Origin: Sacculina carcini
Lineage: Eukaryota; Arthropoda; Thecostraca; Sacculinidae
Direction: 5' to 3'
DNA: 64,000 nt
Assembly (NCBI GenBank): GCA_916048095.2
Contig: OU696573.1
Location: forward strand, 4,281,535 to 4,345,534
The stretch's first letter is position 1; the number at the start of each line of letters is the position of its first letter. The notes beneath the pieces are model-generated. The model saw nothing but the letters and a program-made list of their open reading frames with translations. It did no database searches and was not told the origin of the DNA. Both the position numbers and the translations under genes were made by a program. Below, in pieces: positions 12,101-24,100 of this stretch.

Positions 12101-15100
12101 TTGTGCAACATTTTGATGATCAGACGGCGATTCTGTCGCAGGCTGGTTAAACATACCAGAACCATAATACCAATATTCGCCTGCCTTTGGCACTAATAGT
12201 TGAAGCGCGTATCCGACTCAATGTGAGTATGAACACTTGAATTTTATATGCCTACACTACTTATTGAATTCTTGTTATTTTCGAGACGCACGTAGTGCGG
12301 ATCTACTAGCGACCATAACCGCACGAAGTGCGGAACTTGTCGCTAGTACATCATAAATGGTTACCAGTAACCTACCAACAGTCATACGTTGCAGCACTTC
12401 CTCCAGAAGTTGGCAGAAAAGGAACGTCCTCGCTACAAGATATCGTCAGTGAAACAGTGGAGTCTATCATTATATTCTAGCAGAGGGCTAGGATCAAAAC
12501 CATGACCAAGTACAACCATGGCAATGTATTTCATTCACGGTTCAGGCTACAAGTAGAGAGGACTGCCAGACTACAGCAAAGAGAAGAGCAAGTAATGAAC
12601 ATATCAGGAAATGTGATCAGCTCTCTAGTTGCCGCACAGAAAATCGCTGCTGCTGCTGTCTCGTGTATTTGCCCCAGCGACAATGAAACTATAGATGATA
12701 TGGATTAACCTCAGCCTCGTCATGAATCCTCACATTTTCAAGATGATGTGACTCACATTCCCCAGAAATAATGGAGTACACAAATGTATGCAATACCGCT
12801 TATCGTTTTGGATTGTCCGACAATCAAGTTACGCGATAGTACTTGCCGCTTTGAAGGTTGGAGGGAGCGACCTTGATAATTTCATGTTTTCACGCTCAAA
12901 AACAGGACGGAACAGAATGCAGGTGAGGTATCACGTCATTCAGGACTGCAGGAAAGGATTAATCTAGGGTCATCTCAGGTATGCTGCTCTCCACCGTGAT
13001 GGGAAGGTGTAAATGGTGCGTAGGGAGACACTAAACTCCCTTCAGAGAATTTGGCAGTGCTTGTCTCAAGACCAACTGCATATCTTGAAGGCAAGCTTCT
13101 GGGGCTGCCAATATAAGACAGCTCAACAGTAACAGCTCAAATAAATGCATCAATGGATTTGCTGGATATATGGGAGCTTACTTAAATAATAACAGCCATT
13201 GTGCTTGACATAAAGTCCAACAACAGTGGAGTACACCGGTAGAGCTGTCAAGCTATTTGAGCAGCAGCTTGGTGAAAAGGTGTTCTACTCCGCTTGTGGG
13301 CACTATATCCTAGGATAACTGATTGGTGCCGTTTGTGGAGTCTTTTTGTAAAGGTCAAGAGCCCAGATAAGCCTTTGTTCAAACACGTCAAGAACATTTA
13401 GTCAAGCCAGAGAGAAATATTGGCTAGATAAAAAAACATGAAATATTTGGCAGCATGGCCATACAATAATGACTGCAGAAAGGGCCTGTAGTTCGCGATC
13501 AATTTAAAAGTAGATAATGACGTTGCTGAGCGTGAAGTCAAAGTGATGGCGATTACGCCAACATTATTACTACAAGTCATCTTCAATTACAATGTCTACT
13601 GTAATGTGTTGATTTCAACCGGAAGTACTAGAATACTTTTAGCAAATAACTCTTGAATAAGTGACTATAATAGTGTATATTTGATATATCTGTTATTGTA
13701 AGGTGTTCATCCTGTGGAAATCATATGCTTTTTCATTTAAATTTGAATTTTTGCGCAATATGTTGCCTTAATCTTCAGTAATCACTTATTTCTTGCAAGA
13801 ATAAATGCTTCAATTTGTTATCCAATTTATCCTCCAATTTCAATTGCTCCACAAGTACAAGTGAAACAGCTGCGCGTATTTCCTACTATATCGGGCGCGA
13901 AAACATCATGTCCAATGCGGCAGGGTATAGAGGTATTTTAGTCAAAAATGGTTGTGATTTTCGGCTTTTCAAGTCGAAGAGCATGGAAAGCCCTGCAACA
14001 GAGTATAAAGATCGAAAAAAGTTGTTTTAACAGGTCTAAGGCCCATAATTGCACGATTCAGGACCCATCGAGATCTCACCAATATGTTAAGGAATGGAGC
14101 GAAATTGAAAGGGACAATAAGCTATATGAACGACGATCTGTGTGGGTCCTTGGAGCTTGGCAGGAATGGTCGATCAGATTAATTGAATGACAGATCAACG
14201 CTGGCCAAAGAGTCAAAGACGGAGGCGGTTCCTGTTGGCTCTCATGAAGACTGAACAACTGCTGGTCCTTCGACCAGTTGCACGCGTGGGGCGTGCTCCT
14301 CAAGCGGGGAATCCTCACGTGTCTTCATCCTTCGCAATACCGACAGGAATCGAGTGGGAGCTCATGAAACGGAGCAGTGAGGGTTGCCGAAATTGACTGT
14401 ATACAGTTAAATTGATTTATACAGGAAATTTATTGTAAATGTCTAATTCCATGTATCTATATATCAATGCTAATTATTAAAATGACGCTGATAATATCGT
14501 TTATTGCTACCGACAAGAAAAACTCACCCGTATCAATGTATCTGAATATGGATCTATTGAAGATATTGGTACAATTAATAAGAATAATTTTACCTTGATA
14601 CACATGAACATGAACATTATATTTTGCTAAACCCAGTTAGCAACAGGATTTCCATTGGTGCTTAGATGTCTCAAGAAACCCCTATTCTAAATCGTTATTG
14701 GTACGAAATAATGATTGCAGTAAATAGCGTCTTGATCACTAGAAAGGGGTTGTCAGTACTTGCTGTTACTGTGATATATATTGTTTGAGCCAGTGGTTTC
14801 TAACCTTTTCTGGCAGGGACCCAAAATTTTGCACAAAACTTAGCATTGGTCTTCTTTTCAGAGTTTTTTCAAACATGTTTACGTATATTATATGAAAAAT
14901 AAATGCACTTAAAAAAACAATACTGTATTCAACAAACTAGCACACATCGCTATTCCAGCGCGTAAACGCGGCATCATCAACAACGATGTCCATAACCATA
15001 TTGTCTGATGACCTTCCTCTCAAGATCAGTAACCAACATACCAATATACATACACGCACATATACACGCGTTCGTGTGTACAGTCAGTACAGCTCACTCA

Positions 15101-18100
15101 AACACTCAAACACATACACATATGTATGCGTATATTCAGAAGCAATCAAGAAAACACTGAGAATTGATCAAAGGGTTCAACAACAGCGACGTCACGTACT
15201 GATAAGTCACCATAAGACTTCGAGATATGTCTCGAAGATCGCAGGTTTATACTCACTAGGATATCTGTATGGCAATATGAAAACGCTCCAAGCCTACGTG
15301 AATGCACGAATTGTCTTTATATGTAGTGATGATAATAATTGGTGTTTTAGGGCACACCGGCCTGTCAGACCATATGTTGCCCCCCTTATATGTATTGATT
15401 ATACTTTTAATCATTATTATAATTTGGTCATGGTCTGCGTATAGTTCTTACACTATGCATCATATCTCAATTATTAAGCCATCTAATTATAATATATTTT
15501 AGTGACAAATTAATTATTTTCTACTGGTAGTTTGCGATCCAATCAAATAGCTTGGCGCCACCCAACTTCGGGTTGCGACCAAGGAGTTATGAGCCACTGC
15601 TGTGATGCAGCACTGTGGTGCTTCGTTTAATAATTTCTCCCAATATAGCAAAAGTGATCAGCCTGAATTGGTTCGGTATTCGACGTTATGAAAATATTAA
15701 TCTTACGTGTATAACTTGATGTTCGGGTTTTTGCTGTATTTTGAGTTAAATGCGCTGCTACCGTATGTTTGATGCAATATCAATTACGATCTTACTGGTG
15801 TCAGCTAGCGAAGCCTCGCTGTGCGTATAGGAAATTGCTTAATTTGGTTCACTAATTACATTTTTTGCCCAGTTTTATCGTGGCCTTGAAAGGTTATCGG
15901 TTTGCGAACGTGTTCCACTCGCTTGTTACACACGCGTGAAACACGCGCGCGCACTGACCGGGCTGTACACGAGGACTCTACTGAACGGCAGTGAATTGCA
16001 TTTGAAATGTGTTCGTTTTCCGAGCATCTATTTACCGTCAAATATATCATATTAGACCTTTGTATGCGCGTGTCTGCATGTATGTGACATGTGAGGCGAC
16101 AATTTTTATAGTCTTAACCTGTTGAGTGAAATTGAACATATTGTTCTATTCAGTCCACATTGTCTAAGTCTTGTGGAGTCAATCCAAATGGCGGATTGTA
16201 TTTCTTATTCATATTGATATTACCCTAATTCACTTCTGTTTTTCTCCGTTCGTTCTTGTTTTCATTCGGCAAATATTCATATTGTCCTCTTTGCCTTGTG
16301 CTTGCCTCTGTCTTCACCGTGGCGTGACTTTCGTTTTGATTCCCGTGCAAATTCACAGCTGTATATAGTCGGGCCTCAGAATAGCGGGCTCGAAGGGACC
16401 GAGGCTAAATGCTATTTGGAGATTTCTGCTGTTTGGAAGTGTGCTCTACAGCGATGTCTATCAACCTTTTTCCGTGAATCCTTCACTTTCACAAAAATCC
16501 TTATTATTCGCTAGTTTGCATCTTTCTCAATGATTCTACCAATATTCTTCATAACATCAGAACATTATTAAGCGGCGTTTTTCTCTGGACTGGGGATCGG
16601 AATAGTTATACGAAGGCCTATAAGTTATGTGTGATTCCTGTGTCAGGCGCCCACCAACCTAAGATCTTAGGGGTTGAGATGAGATGAAAGCCTAGTTTGC
16701 CTATGCCTAAAACCGGATCTCGTCTCCTACAATCAGCCTGCAACAGTCAACTGTTTTTAGTCGATAGGCTGAAGTCCATATATTCCAAACATCCTCTAGT
16801 TGAGAGGATGACAGGACACACAATCCTCGTTTTCCGATATTTGAAGATGCCCTATATGTGAGGAGACCAATATAGTATTCCCCATTTTGAAGGTTTCTGC
16901 TATTTGGATTCCGCTATTCGGAAGTGTAATTAACACTAAATTGTTGCTGCCGTCTGAATGCTGTCAGACTCTCGGCCTGCGCTCTCCATATCATTTAATT
17001 ATCAGATAATTCCTTCACATGTTTGTCATTGTCTTTTTTCCATTTCATGAATCTTGTTCTTCAATCTTGTGGACTATTATGGTGGTGTAGTGGTTAGCAC
17101 ACCCGCCTCACAAGCGGGAGATCCGTGGTTCGTAACCTGGCGGAGCAGAATTTCTTGGGCGAATTCTATAATCCTATAGCCTCTGTATGCCCAGCAGTAA
17201 ATGGGTACCAGATATCAGCCATGTGTCGTGCCATGCATTCTGGAGAGGTGGTCCTCTCTAAAACATATTTCGTCCTTTTGGCGCCATAACGTGGAGAGGG
17301 TCGGTTCTGCGGTGGCAGCGAGCTGCACGGGGCTCACCTGTGTGTTCATGATTCGGCTTCTTTCCGTGTAGCAGCTGTCACTTAGGCCTTTAACCTTTAA
17401 CCTATTGTCTTCCACAGCACTGTCACTCGTGTGCTTAAGAGCATTCAGCTCCTTTGTCAACTCCTTTGTTTACTCATTCATTTCCTTTGTAGCAGCTGCA
17501 CATTTAAATGGTCATTCATATTGTTCCGTTGTTTGATTGTGCAATTAATTCTATCTCAGTATATATCTGTCTTACTTTGAGTTTCCTTAGATTTACTTTC
17601 CCTTTCTCTCCCCGCGGTAGGGGGTTAGAATCATGCCGCCGTAGCTGCCGCGTGTCGTAAAATGTGACTTAAGGCAGGTATGTCTGGTCAGACCTTGACC
17701 TGCTACTGGTAACATGTAACCCGGTACAACCAGACGCATGGTCGAAGTGTCCACGACTAATCCGGCTCCTCCACTGACATAAGCCAGTGTGGAGAGTGGC
17801 CAGACACCAAGCAGGAATAAAAACAAGACCTGTCAAAGGGCGGAGGAGCTGTTTGCCAGTGAACGGCCATCTGGCAAACCCCACGCCGGATCGGCAAACA
17901 TGTTTCTAGTCGCTGAGTGTCATGTCACCCAGAGTGAAGTGGTGGTATGAGGCAACATTCGGATTTTGCTTACGCGTCGAACCCTGCTGTTTGTCTCCTC
18001 GACAGTGGATGGATTGGTCCGACGCCGGCACGGGTGGCCGGATAGGGCTTAAGAGGGTCAAGAGTGTGGTTGCCTGGTTTTCGAGGGGGGCTCGGCTCTG

Positions 18101-21100
18101 TACAGTAACTATACCTTTGCAGTGGGGGTGCGGCTCTCGGGTCCATATGGATCGGTGGGGGTCAATGGTCCGGGTTTGACGCTGACAGGATTGGAGAGCT
18201 GTCTCATTGTTGTCGATCATATGCGGAGTATCAAAAAATAATCTGACTGCAGGTACTCAAGGGAGTTTGAGAGTCCTCAATGTTCAGTGGTGTAAGGTGC
18301 TGTTGAAAAATGATTACCGAATGAACAGGCAACCACAGTTTTTGTGTGAAACCACTGTCACCAGTTTTAGGTACCATTCGCAACCCTTGGTGGTGGTCAT
18401 CGGAATTCGTGGTCTCAATACCAACGGTCAGTGAGCAGTTAGATTGTGTTAGTATGACATGGAGCCAGCTCGTCTACAAATCAGATAATCAAAACTCCAA
18501 AACTGAGCCATACTAGGCGGAGAATAAAGGCTAGAAAACTGTCCAACGAAGTAAACAATGGCTTAAACGTTACTGGCCAAGACAGAAACCACATTATGTG
18601 CGGAAGTTTTGCTGAATGAATTTGCAGCACAGCAGACCAGAATGTCCCATAATCAAGACACAATATCGACTGTGTCTCAGGCACGTCTATGAAGGAGTGC
18701 TGGCGACAGATCCAGCAGAACAACCGCGCCTGGATACTGGGTTGATTGTCTCCCCACGGTAGTTATTATTTATTTCGACCATTTGAATAGCCTAATTGAC
18801 GTTGTTGAACTAGCATGCCCCCAATATTAGTCAAGTTATTATTTCCAGAGATGACAATTTATAAGTAAATTCCACCTATTGTGTTGCCTTATGAATACCA
18901 CTTGGTTTAGCCACATAATTCACTCTTGTGTATTGTATTGTATTTTAATCGCGTAAAATGGCTCCGACATTTGAGGAGACCAATGCTTCTAGCGCATTGA
19001 TCAACACCAATCAACAATCATCTGTACATGCTTCCATTTAAACATGTAGACACGGGTGTACGGGGCAAAACATGCATAGTAAATCTAATAACACGACGCG
19101 TTTGAGTAAATCGAACTCATACAAATATGAAACAATAATAATACAATTTAATCGAATGAAAATTGATAACATTTAAAGAGTTCAAATTATAAACGTCGAT
19201 ACTCAGCGCAGCCGGCGACATGCTGTCGGGCATCTCTCGGACCAATGTATCCGATTCCGGGCGGCAGACGAAACTTCAGATAAGTTTATGCCGATCAGCC
19301 GTATATACGAGTGTATATACAGGGTGTCGAAAAATTACAGGGTGTCGAAAAATGTGTAAACGCTTTAAATAATTTTAAATGGGACACCCCCCACACTACC
19401 ATCGCGATATTAGACACTTTCTTGATGGTATTTTGTCAAACATGTGGATTGGTCGGAGGGATTTCGTAAATACTCTCCAGGTTCACTAGACCTCACACCA
19501 CTATACTTCTTTTTAAGGGGATGCCTGAAAGACAAAGTCTACGCACTGAAATCTGCAACAGTCATTCAGCTGAGTGCAACCATTGAACATTAATATACGG
19601 AAATTTCAATCGAAATGTTTCATGTTTCATTTCATCGCTTCGCGTTGTCGGCAGTATCTGGACCAAAATGGACATTAGTTTGGGAACATGCGGTAGCAGG
19701 GCAATACAATTATATTTCTAAATTATTGTATATGCTGAAAATTGTCAGAATTATAATAATCACCAATGTTATAATTATTCAAAATTCATATTTATTCATA
19801 TCAATGTCATAATTATTGAAAATTGTTAGAATTATGATAATCATCAATGTTATAATTAAGGTGACCTTTTTTGCGCTAAAAATTCAAAAAGTTGCGCTAA
19901 AATGTTGGACTAATTTGTTTTCCAAAACACCACTAGAAAATTTTTGTGAATGTTCGAATAAAGAATTGTTTGACAAATGTTCTAAGATTTTGAGTATGAA
20001 CATTTCGGGATAAGTTCTTGTTAACTTTAGCATTTTCAAGTATTTTGTCATGAAATTTGTTTTTCTTTGAGCGCGGACCATAATATATATGGGTATTGAT
20101 CGTGACGAAGTATTATTCCGTTGTTGAATTTCAATGTCAATGTTTTTTTCAATATCAATACATTTAGCGTCTAGAGTTAATGTTTAAGTTAATCAAGCCA
20201 CTAACGAATATCCCAAATTGATGCAAGAACCATATCCTAGCGTTGTTGCTCTAAAGTTGGTATTCAGAATGTAATCTAGTTTGCTCCAGATTAATCAAAA
20301 CCAGATACAACTTTATAAGGAGTAAGAATAACTCAAAACACAAAATATATTTGTATGCGAATAAATAATCTGTCAGAAGAATTGTAATACATCCTCAAAT
20401 AGGCCTCCACATTTTTTATCAAAGTTCCGGTCGTCTGCAAGCAACTTGTTCAGCATGCTGAAGCACCTTTCAACTGAAACAGATGTTGCCTGACAATGCT
20501 GCAGACTCACATACAGCGCTGGTGAGATGTCACTGCGCTCGTACTTCAGAATGGCCTTCAGGTCTGTGTTTTTCTCGATCCTTTTGGTGAGATACTGTTT
20601 GAGATCAGCATCTTCACCGAATTTCAGCTTGGTCAAATCACTGAACGCTGCCTTTAATTTGTAATAGGGGCTTTCGACTCTGGGAAACAATTGAGCGAGC
20701 TCAACGTAGTTCCGCTTGATCGCAGTCAGGTCTTCGATGATTGTTGCATTCCCAAGTGCCTCCTTGGCTCGAGACACCAAAAGACCTCATTCGAAGCCAG
20801 AAACAAACTGTTTAACCTCTGGCAAATTTTCTGCGTAATAAAACGCCGCATTCAACCAACTTGTCCATCGTGTGACAACAGGTTGCGGTGGACGTCCTAT
20901 GGCATTGAACGCGTTTTGGCGACTCCGATTTTTCGTAGTAGCAGTCTTCACTCGAGGGATGAGTGTGTCTATACTGGGAAACTTGGCTCGGATATTCTCA
21001 GCCCAGTTGTGTGAAAGGTGTGCAACACAGGTGACATGAGAAAGGCGCGGGTAAAGCTTCTTCAGTGTGTTGCCTGCACTCACCATGTACCTAGCAACAT

Positions 21101-24100
21101 CTGAAATGAGCAGGACAACCTTGCTTCGTTGAACGTCGACTCTTTTGACAGCGTCATCTATGTGCTCAATGGCCACTTGGCTGTTCACACTGGAGACGGG
21201 TTTACAGTGAACCAAATATGTTTTTGTAGGTTCAGAGACGTTACCAACCAGGACACTGAAAAACTTGGTTCCGTTTAGTTCTGATCCATCGGCCACGAAA
21301 AACAACTCCAAGTTCGACAATCTGTCGATCATGTCCTGCAGTTCCTTGTCAGCCATCTCCATCACACGAGAACGACATGCTGATTCAGATGGTGGAGACT
21401 GCCCATGAACTCAAACAGCTCGCGCAATTTTTGATCGCGGAGTTTTTTCGGTGGTATATCGGCCGAGAGACCATCATCAGACCTTACAAATAAAAATAAA
21501 TGTAAATTCATAAGCGATGTTTCCAAAGTAGATTGGAATTGTATCTACAATATTCACTGCCCCGACACAGCCTATAATATATTTCATAATATAATTAGCG
21601 AACTATTTAATAATAACTTTCCTTTAATTGAAGTTAAACAAACAGTAAAATCGGAAAAACACCCTTATATAACAGAAAACTTGAAAAAATGTATAAAAAA
21701 TAAACATCGTCTGGCTAGGTTGGTAACTAAGTGGCCAAGAACATACACAAAATATTACAAGAAATATAGAAACATATTGACCAAATTACTTCGTCAAGCA
21801 AAAAATGAATACTTGCAGTTAAAATTTAAAGAAAATCAAGGGAATCGTAAACAAAGCTGGCAAATATTATACTTGATGATGGGAAGGAAAGAACATGAAA
21901 AAATAATTGATATTGGTTTACCGAATGAACAAGTGGCGGAAACATTTGTCGAGCATTTTAGTAAATTGCATACTAATACTGAACTTGTTGGTAATGAGTT
22001 TGAGGAATATCTTAATAATCCAACATAGTTTTCACTGTTTATGACACCTTGTAATGAATTCGAAGTACATAAATTAATCTCGTCTATGAAATCAAATTCC
22101 AAGGGATACGACGAAATTTCTGGAAATACAATAAAAATTATATCTGAACATATAAGAAAGCCTTTAGCATATATTATTAACTTATCGCTTGAAACAGGGA
22201 TTTTCCCAGAAAGTTTAAAAAAGACCAAATCTATTCCAATATTTAAATCGGGTGAAAAGAGAAACATAAATAACTACAGGTTGATTTCAATTTTGCCTTG
22301 CTTTAGTAAAGTTTTTGGAAAAGTTATCGCAAAAAGACTCAACTCATTTCTTGAACAAAACAAATTATTATCGAATCAACAATTTGGTTTTAGAAAAAAC
22401 AGATTAACTAATGATGCATTGTTAAATTTTGTTAAAAAAATATACGAAAATTTGGATGGAAAATTATTTACAGCTGGTGCTTTTTCAGACATTTCTAAGG
22501 CATTTGATTCTCTAAACCACAAAATTTTGCTGAAAAAGCTAAGCAATATTGGTGTTAGAGGAATCCCGAATCAATTATTTAAGAGTTATTTAGAAAATCG
22601 TATTCATTTTGTAAATTGTAATGGACATGAGTCTAGTATTAAAAATTGATTGTGGAGTCCCCCAAGGTTCTATTTTGGGTCCCATTCTTTTTTTAATATG
22701 CATAAATGATGTTGAGAATTCCACTAATGATGCTAGATTTACTCTTTTTGCTGATGACACGAGTGTTGAAATATGTACAAAAAATCTAACTGAATTACAT
22801 ATAAATATATGCCAGACAATGATGGATATTAAAACTTGGCTAAGAAAAAATGGATTAAGATTAAATGTCAGTAAAACAAAGGTTGTAGTATTTCAAAACA
22901 GATCTATAAAATACAATCTTGAGCCAATAAAAATTGAAGATGATTTTATAGAGAGAGTACCCACTACAAAATTTCTTGGAATAACAATTGACGAAAATTT
23001 GAATTGGAAACAACATATACTCAAATTAGGCATTGGAATCTCTAAATATTCAGGTTTAATTTATAGATTAAGAGATAGGTTAACCCCGGAAATTATGATT
23101 ATATTATATTATACCTTTTGCTACTCGAAATTAATTTATGGAGTGTCAGTTTGGGCGTTTACCTGGCCGTCTTTTATAAATAGTTTGTTCAAAGTTCAAA
23201 AATCCATAATAAAAACTATTGGCTACAAAAAGAAATATGAGTCATCACATGAAGTTTTCAATAAATTCAAAATTTTGAAATTTCCCAATGTAATGAAGTA
23301 TTTCATGATACTAAATATATTTCGTTATTTAAAAAATAATCAAATTAGTGATAGTTTATACAGTATGTCGGATCATGACTTTTGCACCAGACATAGTCAG
23401 TTGAATTTGAGTCCACCACCATTCAGAACTATATTATTTAAAAATTCGTTTTTATACTCAGGACCAATTATTTGGAATTATTTACCCAGTGAATTAAAAT
23501 CCACAGTAAACAGTGAATCTATTGGACAATTTAAGAATAGATTGAAAAAATTCTTTTTAGAGAAACAAAATGCAAATTCAGAATGATATACAATAACCAT
23601 ATTAACAAGATTGCGGTTATATTTTAAGTTATGTTACTCCTTATTGTTTTATGCTATTCATGTTATTTTTATTGTTTCATTGGAGCTTAATATTACAACT
23701 ATACTGATGTGTTGTTCTAAGTATATTACATGCCATTTTTTGTGACCTATTTTTTCACACAAGAGTATGTCTAAATGTTTTGTTAATGTACATATATTTA
23801 TAACGTGTCTGTCCAAGAGTTATCACTCGACAGACTATGCCAAATTGTTTGATATTTTGTCACTGTACTTTTATGTTGCTCATGGCAATAAACTTTGAAC
23901 TTGAACTTGAAGAGAAAAGCTCGTGTAACTCGATGAATAATATCATATCTGTGCTTCGGAATGAATAACTGTTCATTCTGCGTTGATGTTTTGCTCATTT
24001 TCGCTTGATGCTTAGATGATCCTCTGTGCTTGTCCACTGAAGATTTCCTCTCTCCGTCTACCGAACATACACAGTATTTGCAAAACAAATCTCCTTTGGG

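Larger units (their letters stand above)
21485..23910 (+). mobile_element. 5'-truncated non-LTR retrotransposon (LINE) inside the hAT element
   Basis: It carries the end of the endonuclease-RT linker, a reverse transcriptase and a 3' UTR ending AATAAACTTTGAAC with a short (TTGAAC)n tail. The conserved 3' hairpin lies at 23,807-23,835. The N-terminal endonuclease is missing, as usual after incomplete reverse transcription. The clade (CR1/Jockey group) cannot be fixed by eye. Confidence 0.8.

Noticed and set aside
14791-15599. A fully supported hAT element
   Set aside because: The terminal repeats look right, but the flanking 8-mers do not match. Kept only as a low-confidence entry.
17081-17150. 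A tRNA-Val(CAC) gene
   Set aside because: The anticodon arm is good, but the T-stem does not pair, no acceptor stem forms and a SINE body follows. I call it a SINE head.
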